Origin: Chondrosia reniformis
Lineage: Eukaryota > Porifera > Demospongiae > Chondrillida > Chondrillidae
Direction: 5' to 3'
Assembly: GCA_947172415.1 (NCBI GenBank)
Contig: OX359194.1
Location: forward strand, 1,488,001-1,552,000
Length of the DNA: 64,000 bases
Shown: positions 39,106 through 49,900 of the stretch, piece by piece
Layout of the letters: every line of letters starts with the position of its first letter
How positions within the stretch are numbered: the stretch's first letter is position 1
Program-made: the position numbers and the translations under genes
Notes under the pieces: generated by a model
Told to the model about the DNA's origin: nothing
What the model saw: only the letters and a program-made list of their open reading frames with translations
The model's database searches: none

Positions 39106-39416
39106 TTAATTGAGTGTTTCTGTGTACTCATCACCTGTCAGTGACTGAGTGTGAAGATGTTGTGTCGTGTGCTTATTTTAAACTTTTGAAAGTTCTTCAA
39201 TTTATTAACTGCTCATTAAAATACACCAATGTCACCAAAGCAGCTAAAATATTGTTGACATTTAACACAGAGTAACATGCATAAAATTAAATGGAAGCTA
39301 TGTACAACTATTACATAGAACTAGTACATACAACTTGTCCATACAACTAGTAAATACAACTAGTACATAAACCACTTCATAGTGATTGCGTGTCCAGGCA
39401 CTGTGACGTCATCAAG
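39106..39416. promoter_or_regulatory. PSMD10 3' flank and KAR5-like gene promoter, with CRE
   Basis: ATTAAA near 39215 may serve PSMD10 polyadenylation. Short repeats of AACTAGTACATAC follow. A perfect CRE, TGACGTCA, lies at 39404-39411, only 5 bases before the next gene's ATG, so transcription would have to start nearby. Confidence 0.45.
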
Positions 39417-42400
39417 ATGGAGTTTTCCCAAATGGCGAGATTGTTTGTTTTGATTTTCTGTGTTAGCTTTGAAGTAGATGTCAGTTTAAGTGATAGTGGA
39501 GCAAATTCTTTCAGAAAGCAAGAGAAATATGTCGATACGCTCAAAAGCGAAGGAGAAACGGTCAAACTGAAGTTTCCTTCTGACGATTGCTTCAATAAAG
39601 TTTTATCCGAAATTGGAGATGCATGCAGTTACGAGGAACGCGTAGAGAGTGAGTTTGCATGTACAAATTCAAAATAGTTACCCTTAGCTTAACTTTGTAC
39701 CCTCTTTGTGGCTAATTCTTGAATTATAACAGCTTCTAGGCGAATCACGTTGTTTCCTTGGCAACCAACCTTTGAATACAAGGAATTAGAGTAGCATGCT
39801 TATGTATGGCTTAATGATGAATGTCGTTTTAGCAAGTGTACATGTCCATCTCCTATGGCTATGGCTACATTTTTGTCAATGACTTAATTGTGAGTTTTTG
39901 AACTCTTCCTCCTCTTTATTGTCCACAGATCAGAGATTACGAACTTTGTTTGCATTCAAGATATTCGACTGTTATGCCAAGTTCACACATCAGAAAGGTT
40001 TGTCTATGTGACATTGTATCTGTATCCTAATGCTTATGACCTACGTATTAGTCATTACATGATTCGGTCTGTACATACGTACTTATGTATGAAGTGATAA
40101 GGGGTTTTTATTGCGTTCATAATAAGTATCCTAATTTATTGAGACTCAGCAACAATTGTATTTAAACAAAACTGAAATAAATTCAATAAATTAGGATATT
40201 TATACTTACATACGTATATACTTATGTAAGGTATATGAAGTAACAATTTTGCATTTTTCCTACACTTCTGATCTGAGGGTGTAAATACTATAGTTACATA
40301 TAGTACTAAGAGACACATAATCCACATCCACTCCAGCCCCTTCGATCACCCTTCTCCCTCTCACAAGTGATGGGCCAATCAGATCCACCATAATGCTTTC
40401 TGACCTGAATTCAGAGTATTCCTCGGTGTTGTGCCACACCCTCACCAGAAACTGGTACCTGCCCCCATGCAGCATAGTTACATATATACGTACGTACGTA
40501 TGTCAATTACTACATTTATATAGTTACATATGGTACTGTTACTGTATTGTGAGATGCCCAATGTACACAGTGTATCCAATACTACTGCTAGGATTGAACT
40601 GTGCTCCTGATAATGTGACGCAGTGTTTGCAAGACTTTATAGCTAAGAACAAGGCAGACGTTTTGGAGATTTACAAACATTTGGAGAGATTGCTTGAAGT
40701 GGACAGCTTATGTGCATTATTAAAGGTTAGATAACTATGTTAAAAGATGGCAGAAAGCAGTCACTAGAAATTGACCACAGATTGTATGTGTGTAGTTGAA
40801 GAAGGCAGTTGAAACATTCAATTTTAGTGATTAGAGTTTACTATTATGAAAGCAATGAATAGTCTTTACATGCTCTATTACAGCATGAAGAGTGGAAATC
40901 TGAAATGGCTGGTATAATGGACAAGCTACTGGAGACAGCCATCCATTCAGTAGAAGTCCTTCAAGAGAGCCTTGCCTATCAGGAGAAGCTGCATGACAAC
41001 CAGGACGAGGCACTGAGGAATCAGAGAAGCATCTTACAGCAAGGGGAGGAGGTACGTATTTAGGTGCTAACAGTCAGTATTAGTTAAACTGAGAACTCCT
41101 AAGCTATAGGTAGTGTTACCTATATACGCACGTACGTACGTACTTACATATGTGTGAAGTGTGCTTACTGTCGCATTACATATTGGATTTGTACGTGCAT
41201 ACGTATGTAGTAGATAGGAAGACAGTAAACAAAATACATAGGTATTTATCTTCAACTCTTAGGGAATTACATGTACGAATGGTCACTTAATATACGTACA
41301 TTCATACGTGTGTACGTACATTATACATACGTACCTATATAGCAAGTAATTGCTGGTATTACAATGCTGACAGCTGTTATGGGACAAATGTATGTATTTA
41401 TGGCATTGTCACATATGTACATACGTACGTACATTATTAATATGCTCAGTTTACCATCTGCATATGTATATACTGTATGTACATATGAGCTTTATAAATT
41501 GTAATATATAGTGTATGTGATTCTCACTGCCAGTCTGCAATCATGCTTGTCTGTACTGATCTCTAGAACCAGGTGGCCATAGATGAATCTTACAAGGAAA
41601 CTAATGAATCTTTTAGTATGGTTTTTACCTTTTTGGAAGAGCAGGCTAAATTGCTAAATGAGCTGTTTATAGAGTTTAATATCCTCAGGAAAACTGTCGC
41701 CTTTTTACTTGGGGTAGTACAGGTGAGTCAACTGCTACACCCATTGAGCATATAGTGATAAAATTATGTAATGTATTGTTATAAATACGTAGGTACGTAC
41801 ATACTGGTACATACCTCCTAAGTGTATTGAAAATGTACATATGTACGTACATACATAGATAGACTGTCAGACATATCCCAACGGTATAATACGTTTATTA
41901 TTATAGGGTGAACTCTCCACGCTACACAGTTTGTTTTTCCTGGTAATGTCTGTGTCAATCAGCTTTGAGCTGAGCAGGAGTAGATACACGAAGAAGGCAA
42001 GACCGTGGCTCTATCTGGTCTGCTGTGTTGAGTTCCTAGTGGAAGGTGTAATCAATGCAATTACCATCATAACTGGAGAGTACTCTCTAGTGAGCTAAGA
42101 GTGTCCCGTTTTTATAATCCTTATACACATATACTCATGCTGCTTTAGAACATACGTACCACAAGACAGTGGTAAAATATAATAATTTTGAGGGAGACAA
42201 CCTACATAGTTCAATATATGTGTTTGCTATTAAAATGTGGCAATTGTAATTTCTTCAAAGAGGGAAAAAAGGGAAAAATGGCCTTTGTCCTCCTAAAAAC
42301 CTGCGTACATTTAATAGACATGTTACCTACCTATCTGTAAGTACAGTTTGATTAGATATACGTACACATACATATGTAAGTACACGTTTATGTATGTAAA

Positions 42401-44404
42401 TTACCTACAGCTGCAGCTACAGGTGTTGTACGTATATCATTGTTTTATCAGTCTACATATGTCCGATCTTTAGCCGTTTCTACAAATTGGATTTACTAGA
42501 AGATTGTCTGCTGCACTGTGTTTGTTTGTGTTGGGAGTTTCAGTGTTTTTTCACATAAAGTCAGCACGAAATGGAGACTCTCGTACAAAGTTGAAACGTC
42601 TTTCACAGAAATTGGAAGATATTGAAAAAAGAGTGAGCAATGCTAAATTTTCAATCTAGAATAGAGTGCCAAGGATGGATACCATATATGTACGTACATA
42701 CGTATGTATGTAATATTTATACGTAGGTATACACACAATATATGGAGTTTGGTTTAAGGAAATTGTTAAGTTGATTTTCTCAAGGAAATTAGTATTATAG
42801 TACATTATGTTTGTATGTAATCAATACCGGTACCTGTGATAAATGAGTATATTACGTATATCTTCATACATTGACATTTGTTGCACTATTTACTGGTTTC
42901 TCCTGTTGTTATAGTTTAGTGTTCTCCCAAGAGATGGCGCTATCCCTTCACCAGTTCGTGTATCTCCTCTGAGGAGACCATATCACCATATAGGCCCGCA
43001 CGATGTGTCATTTGGCGAGGAAAGTACTGATTCACCCTTAGATGTGAGTCAAGATCAGTAGCTCTGAACCAAGTGTATTATTCTAATTGTAGAGGTTAAA
43101 ATGTACATGTGTAACATTGAATTACGTACATATGTACATACATACATAGACTTTTCTTGTTAGTACGTATATCCCCTTCTTTGACTGTCTTCCTAACCTG
43201 TATGTACTACGTATGTACACATTTTTTGCTTGGAAATTGGCCAATGACTGACTGTTATTTTCGGCCAATGACTGACTGTTATTTTCAGCACTGTTTCATT
43301 TACGTACGTATGTGTTTAGTTATTACCTGACCCTTCAAGGTAGACACTAAAACTCTCATCCTCACTGCTCTAGTCTTCTCATCCTCACTGCTCTAGTCTA
43401 CTCATCCTCACTGCTCTAGTCTACTCATCCTCACTGCTCTAGTCTACTCATCCTCACTGCTCTAGTCTACTCATCCTCACTGCTCTAGTCTACTCATCCT
43501 CACTGCTCTAGTCTACTCATCCTCACTGCTCTAGTCTACTCATCCTCACTGCTCTAGTCTACTCATCCTCACTGCTCTAGTCTACTCATCCTCACTGCTC
43601 TAGTCTTCTCATCCTCACTGCTCTAGTCTACTCATCCTCACTGCTCTAGTCTTCTCATCCTCACTGCTCTAGTCTACTCATCCTCACTTCTCTAGTCTAC
43701 TCATCCTCACTTCTCTAGTCTACTCAGGTCTCTCTGACCTACTCTAATCTGGCAGAGGTTTCAAATAACAAGCTACTAGATGTGGATAACAAGAAAATGG
43801 AAGATGAATGTCCAATCCCAGGTACATATTTAGTACGTGTACGTATATCTGTAAGTACGTATGTACGTATAGTAATTTCCTCACTCATCTAATGATATGA
43901 TAAAAACTATTGACAAAGTACTATAATTTCTATCAAACAATTCTTACTATATACGTAGTATGTACATATGTATTATACGTACGTAGCTTAAATCGTTTTT
44001 ACTCATTTACGTATGTAGATAATATGCCATTTGAAGATGAAGAGAGGGAGAAAGGTACAGTTGAGGTGATGGAAAAAGAAACACTCAAGAAAGTAATCAA
44101 ATCTCAAAGAAAAAGGAGAACCACTAAACCAAAAGAGAAGGTACAAAAGAAGGAGCAGATTTTAGATTTTCTAGTAAACCTTCACTTGGAATATCTACGT
44201 ACATACGTACAAGAGTATCTAACATCCTTCTCTATCCGAGTACTCATTTATTCACATTCTTTCTAGATGCAAGTGTCTACATCTGAAAGAAGGACAAGAA
44301 AGAAGCAATCATTCACAGAAGAAGACAGCCTCTTTGAGGAGCAGCCATCTTTAACCAGATACAACCTCAGACGAAGTACAGCCGGAGGAACACCTATAAG
44401 ATAG
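39417..44404 (+). CDS. KAR5/GEX1/Brambleberry-like nuclear-fusion membrane protein
   Basis: Family members (yeast Kar5, plant GEX1, zebrafish Brambleberry) sit in the nuclear envelope and drive fusion of pronuclei or nuclei. Exons: 39417-39648, 39929-39997, 40592-40725, 40884-41051, 41567-41722, 41907-42089, 42474-42632, 42915-43043, 43728-43821, 44019-44140 and 44267-44404 (527 residues; the 44019 exon could instead end at a GTAAAC donor after 44173). Features in order: signal peptide (MARLFVLIFCVSFE), a cysteine-patterned domain (CFNKVLSEIGDAC, FKIFDCYAKF, LNCAPDNVTQCLQDF, VDSLCALLK), a long coiled-coil stretch, two hydrophobic helices (LHSLFFLVMSVSISF, CCVEFLVEGVINAITII), a third (LSAALCLFVLGVSVFF), then a basic Ser/Arg-rich tail. 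The Cys pattern and three C-terminal membrane helices fit the family. An AATAAA follows at 44539. Confidence 0.65.
40125..40211. mobile_element. MITE-like inverted repeat
   Basis: TAAGTATCCTAATTTATTGA pairs with the mirror sequence ending at 40211. The upstream flank TATGAAGTGAT...TTGCGTTCAT also precedes the element at 54291, so both belong to one family. It is in an intron of the KAR5-like gene. Confidence 0.5.
43344..43726. repeat. Intronic minisatellite, 23-bp unit, about 16 copies
   Basis: Units of TCATCCTCACTGCTCTAGTC plus TAC or TTC run up to the acceptor of the exon at 43728. The last unit supplies the pyrimidine tract and CTACTCAG acceptor. Each unit carries CTAG plus pyrimidines, so the array is rich in splice-acceptor-like sequence. 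Confidence 0.93.
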
Positions 44405-44538
44405 CAGATACACTAGGATGCACATGTCCAGTATTTTTATTGCATGCAGCCATGATACTTAGATCATGTCAAAGTCATCTTATCATCTTATTATTTAAGA
44501 TTGCTCCTTCAGCATTGTGCTGGTAGGACCTTAAGAAC

Positions 44539-44544
44539 AATAAA
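44539..44544 (+). terminator. Poly(A) signal of the KAR5-like gene
   Basis: AATAAA lies 135 bases after the stop codon. Confidence 0.5.
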
Positions 44545-44768
44545 GTAATAATTATAGCTACGTACAACAACTTCTTTATATCACAGGTATTTTATTTATT
44601 TGGTTTGGATTGTATAAACAAATAATTCATGTTTCTGACAGTTCCAAAAGTTTCCTATAAAATACGTCAATTAAAAATGGACTCCATGCTGCGTCTGTTA
44701 GGTGGAAACGTGATATTCGCAAACAGCCACGCCCATTTGGCTCGACAACTCATTTCGCTCAATTCACA

Positions 44769-45289
44769 ATGTCTCTCCTTGCTCATCTCCTCTTGTGTAT
44801 TCTAACGTTGCCATTTGGTGACGCAGCAGAACAAGGTATGTGCAACATCATAAGATTGTGGAAATAACTAGTCATTACCACTTCCGACTGTAGCTATAGC
44901 TTTAGGTCGACATACTCTGTGATTCATTCTTAATGCTTTATACTTAAGAATCAATATGTACAGTATACTAGTGATGAGGTATTCCCACTTGTATCGCTAC
45001 AGGATTAACTACTTACGATGTCATCGAGTTCGTTGCGAACACTGTAGTGTTGATTGGTGTAGCTGCTGTTCTAGTATCCCTTATTATCTACGTTGTCTAC
45101 TTAAAGAGAGCGGAGGTGGAAGGGAAGATGGTCACTCGCGATACGTCAAACAACTTTAATGATGCTATGGTTAATAATTCTAAGGTGTTCAATAACGTAT
45201 TTGCAGGCGATGATGAGCAAATGGAAGTTAAAGGAAATAACTATTCTTCACCTTCTGATAATCTGGAAAAGATAGAAAACAGTTTTTAG
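44769..45289 (+). CDS. Small single-pass membrane protein, unknown
   Basis: Two exons, 44769-44835 and 45003-45289, with a phase 1 junction, give 117 residues. The first exon is a cleavable signal peptide (MSLLAHLLLCILTLPFGDA). After a short extracellular stub (EQGLTTYDVIEFVANT) comes a helix, VVLIGVAAVLVSLIIYVVYL, then KRAEVEGK and an Asn/Ser-rich cytoplasmic tail ending ENSF. The layout is that of a small type I membrane protein or accessory subunit, but I do not recognise a family. The start lies about 365 bp after the KAR5-like stop, with CACGCCC and CpGs just upstream suggesting its own promoter. The signal peptide, helix, GT-AG junction and open frame together support a real gene. Confidence 0.65.
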
Positions 45290-45484
45290 ATATTATGCAT
45301 TTGATGTTTCGCGCATATACAATAACACCTTTTACTTTATTATTATTGATGTGCATTTTCATGCAGTTTTAGGGTGTATGGACATGAATATTATAACTTT
45401 TATATCAAGCAATGCAGGTTATGCAATGAGATATTGTCAATATAGGTCTTGCCGGATAAAATGATAACAAAATTAATGAAGATT

Positions 45485-46807
45485 TCATGAGTTACTTTCA
45501 GGAAGCACTTCCTCCATTTCTGTCTCATTCAACATGTCAAGTGTATGTGGCTTTTCCAATACATAATTCCCTATACCTAATAATATATACAAACTATGTA
45601 TATATATATAATCACTATATATAATTCCCTATACCTAATAATATATACAAACCATATATATAATCACTATACATAATGCAAGTAGTTAGCTTGGAAGGTA
45701 AAAAAATGTACTGTAATAATACATAGTTGCCATAATAGTTCTCATCGTACTAATTTATAATAAAATTTTTGAATGGCAGGTCATTATATATATTACATGA
45801 ATGCATTGAATGTATAAAATATAGAGATGTACACATTTGATAGGAATGTGCTTAACACTTTGGGGAGCTAATAAATTAGTAATAGTCAGTCTACAATCTT
45901 ACCTGCTGCAGCCTCGGCTTCTTGCTGTGTATAGACCGGTTCCTTTAAAGCCTTTAATCTACACACACAGAGATGAATGTGTATTAGATCAACTGCATGT
46001 ATTAATAGATTACCATTTTGAACATGTACAATGTACCCCAAGTAGATGACTGGGGAAAACAATCACATTTGTTCATTTAGAAAAGCAGAACACAAGTTAT
46101 AAATATCCAAAACTCCATTTTTCCTAGACCTATGATTTAGAAAACCTATAGAGCCTTGAATGCTCTTCTTTCCATTTCTGATCTGAACACCATAGCACAC
46201 TCCAATATACTACAAAAGTACTATCTAAAGTACTACAAACGTACTATCTAAAGTACTACAAACATACTATCTAAAGGGTAAATTTACCTTCTTTTGTGCA
46301 CTTTTGTTTTCAAATGGTCTTTAATGGAGGATTCATCAACAAAGTACCTTGCACAGGTGAGACAATAGTGTTTTCCTGATCCAGGCATATCTGGGTCTAG
46401 TTCAGTCAACGTCTTTGCTAAAAATATGTTAAAAGTAATAACAGAAAAGAGAGGTCAAGGTCTTTTTGAGCTTCAAAGGTGAGACAAGGAATAAATAAAA
46501 TTGAAGTGGGAACTATTGGATTCCCTAACAGTGACTTTGATGAAAAAATGTCACATGTGTTCCCCTGTCATCACAGACCTCAAATATGCATCCTCTTTCA
46601 CTACGTATTGCCCTTAGTTGATTTCCATACAAATTTACTAGTATATACATCTATAAGTTAACCCATGACCCATAGCGCTTTACCAGCATCTGGTGATTTA
46701 AGGTCGTCGTGTATCTGGTCTAGGTCCTTTGTTCTTCTTCTCGTTCTGTACTTCTTTTTTATGTCCTTTATGTTCTTGTGCATTCGCTTTCTCCTCAATC
46801 GACCCAT
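45485..46807 (-). CDS. ZNF593: ZNF593/BUD20 zinc-finger protein, pre-60S ribosome export factor
   Basis: BUD20/ZNF593 joins pre-60S ribosomal particles and helps their nuclear export. Exons in order of transcription: 46684-46807, 46288-46417, 45903-45958 and 45485-45576, giving 133 residues against 134 in human. The basic N terminus ([12 protein letters not shown]... [16 protein letters not shown]) is the family signature. One C2H2 finger follows: [20 protein letters not shown] then KVHKRR. Then comes the typical [14 protein letters not shown] segment and a short acidic end (EMEEVLPES). Junction phases 1, 2 and 1 keep the frame. It shares a 123-bp divergent promoter with USP47. Confidence 0.9.
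45571..45670. repeat. Duplicated A+T-rich segment around the ZNF593 last acceptor
   Basis: ATAATTCCCTATACCTAATA occurs twice about 55 bp apart, so the last acceptor (minus strand TTAG at 45577-45580) exists in two copies. Confidence 0.5.
46206..46277. repeat. Tandem repeat, 22-23 bp unit, three copies
   Basis: Units of TACTACAAACGTACTATCTA plus AAG in the ZNF593 intron, next to the exon 2 donor. Confidence 0.7.
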
Positions 46808-46930
46808 CTCCAACTGGGCCACGTGTTAATTAAATTCATAGGCTGACATATCGCGTGACTCAGCAAAATGGCCGCGGTTAACCAAAGTTATAGCTTTGAG
46901 TAGCTTTTCCAGTGAAAGAATCAGTTAAAA
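46808..46930. promoter_or_regulatory. Divergent promoter between ZNF593 and USP47
   Basis: Only 123 bp separate the two start codons. It contains an E-box (CACGTG), GCGTGACTCAG and AAAATGGCCGCGG, which resembles a YY1/initiator-type element of housekeeping genes. A 12-codon upstream frame (46868-46903, starting MAAVNQSY) precedes the USP47 ATG. Confidence 0.6.
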
Positions 46931-49900
46931 ATGGAAGATCACAACGGCAATAATGCTGAATCTGCTGCCGCTAAAGCAGGCGCTACGTCTGCGAGCGGTG
47001 ATACGTACTATGCGAGAACTGAAAACAGTGTCTCCTGGACCATACCCGTAGATGCCACTTCAAGTAAATCCTGTCACATGTCCGATTTACCAATATGTCG
47101 TATATACGTACTGTAAGATACGGCAGTGATGCGCGTTTACGCGGCCCGTCCCAGCCGCCAGAACGCACCACGCCCGCCCCTCCCAACCTCCCTACATCAG
47201 TCGGAATTAGCAATCCTCTTTCTCTCATTCCGCGATACACCGCATAGCGACCACTGGCCCCTGTGTTTTAATAACATAGTCATGATATGATATAGGTCTT
47301 GGTGTCCAGTGGTAGCTAATTCAACTAGTGGGTTATAATATTATTTCAATAATCCATCACTAAACAATTTATATTATGGCAAATTAATAAGGTAATTCTA
47401 TGTTCAGTGTAGTTAGTGGTAGTTGGTGGATTACTGCCAATCCACCAGTAGCTTTCTAGTTTATACCTAACCCCACCCCCCTGGGGACAGGTTACTGCTT
47501 CTACCCACTGTTTAGTACTGTTACATGGTATGCCTGTGTACGTAGGTTCGAAGCCTCTGATGACAATAATTGGTAAATGTTATAGGGAATGTTTGTTTCA
47601 CTCAGTCACATACGTAACTGTTTTAGAGTAAAGTAGGAGAGTGTGTGACCAAAGATTATATACATCAGTTGTATATCCAGGGCTTCTTTAGAAGGAGTTC
47701 AAACACAGTATATACAGTAATATTTTGAGAGGGCACAATCTAGTTTGTTTGCTATCAAAACTTGGTAAATTGACATTCTTCTCTCGAGGAGATATTTTTA
47801 AAGGGACTCTACCAGCCTAATAGAAACCCATATACTTACGTACCATTTCCAAGCCTGCTGTATAGTAGCTGCATTTTAACAAAAATATGATATCCCCCCT
47901 TGTGTTCTACCAAATGTAAAATGAATTCAGGAGTTTCCCAACTCATTCTATATAGTGTGTATGTCATTGTAAGATGATTAGCCTTAATATTAACTTTATA
48001 ATATAACATGCTCATTATCTAAGTATGCTAACAATTGAGTTGAATATTCTTCTAGCACCTCTAAATGCAGTTTTAGTAATTCACTAATCATTTAAATGAC
48101 CTAACACTTCTAAAATTCTCTACTCCTTGTTCATGGATTGCCTTCTCCTGCTGCAGGTCTTCCCTCGTACAATGAAGTTGAGCTGAGTGAGATGAATGCT
48201 CGTAACATCAATGAACCAGAGGTGCTCTGTATAGTCTCTGACGAGACAGACAACAGGTCTACCAAAAGGCACGCCATCACCCTCTCCCAGTCCACAGACA
48301 TCAACACCCTCTACCAGACGGCGGCCAAAGAATTTGGATACGAAGAGGGATCATTTCTCCTAGTTTATAACAGGTACGTATATATTGTGTGTACTGTATA
48401 TACCTCCCTGCTCAGCTGTATCTGATTATTTGATGACTTTTAATAATCTTGGATGACTGGGAGGCATACACTGGCGGCCATTTTAATAGGATTTCTGTCT
48501 TCCAACCAAGATTAGATTTAAATCACTTGGCTGGTCGATGTAGTATTTCTAGTGGTTGTTTGCTATTTCATGGTTCTGACGTACTTGTGTTCCACATTTG
48601 TAGGAACAATATAGAGGAAACTTTGGGTGAGAACTCGACTGCTACCCTATTTGAGATGCAGATACCAGCTAGACCTGCTCGAAACACCTTTTACATCAGG
48701 GAGAAAGATGACACTGGTCCACCAAAGAAAATTGGAGTAAGTTTACAGGCAGACACTCTGTGTAAAGGGATAAAATTTATTTCAGCATTCAATCTAGTAA
48801 CTGAATGCATTGTGTATCATGTCAACCTTCATTTTCACTATACTTATATGTAACCATACACACACATGTACGTATTTCAATGTAGCAAGGGGAGGTACTT
48901 GTTGCTATCGTTATAGTAGTCCGTGTTCTATAATAGAGCATTAGAAACAGATAGGTTTGGACATGTGGACCCAGGGGTCTATGTTTGTACATGATCAATC
49001 CAAAATTTTAAGAATTTAATTCAATCAAAACTTTGAAAATTTCAAACATTTTCCTTCCTTCTTAAGGGCATATTAATGTACCTACTGTAGAAATTCAAAT
49101 TGATAAAGTTCAATGTACTGTATACCTACGTATATGTAGGTAGCTAGTATACCCATGTACTGTATACCTACGTATATGTAGGTAGCTAGTATACCCATGT
49201 ACTGTATACCTACGTATATGTAGGTAGCTAGTATACCCATGTACTGCATACCTACGTATATGTAGGTAGCTAGTATACCCATGTACTGCATACCTACGTA
49301 TATGTAGGTAGCTAGTATACCCATGTACTGTATACCTGATGCTCCTACCAGTTCATGTCATGTGAATTGCACAACACTGATTCTCTTCACTGCTTATTTC
49401 CTTCAGCCGTCAGGTAGACTTGATAATGCATCATCATCGACTATGACATCACAATATACAGCAATGGTATCTGGTGAGTTGGTATGGCTTCAACCCTTCT
49501 ACCCACCCATCCACACTCCCCATCCACCCATCCATCCATGTTGCCATCTACCCATCCATCCATGTCACCCTCCACCCATCCATCCATGTTGCCACCTACC
49601 CATCCGCCTATATACGTATATTCATCTATTCTATATAAAGGTCCTCGTTTTTGTGGTCTTGTAAATCAAGCCATGACTTGTTACTTAAACAGTCTCTTAC
49701 AAACGTTATTCATGGCCCCTGAGTTCAGGAATGCCATTTACAGGTAAATCAGTGCTACATACTTGCTATGTATATATATACATATCTACACATGCATATA
49801 TATGTACATATGTAGACACTAGATTACATCATCTATGTATGTATATGTACCGTTAAATGGAGATTGGTTCTGAAGATCCATTGATATGTATGAAATACTA

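Noticed and set aside
47430-47570. tRNA or SINE in USP47 intron 1 (GGTTCGAAGCC)
   Set aside because: A good B box, but no A box at the right distance.
49082-49324. Repetitive membrane-protein-like frame on the minus strand
   Set aside because: It comes from translating the 42-bp minisatellite, whose unit length is a multiple of three.
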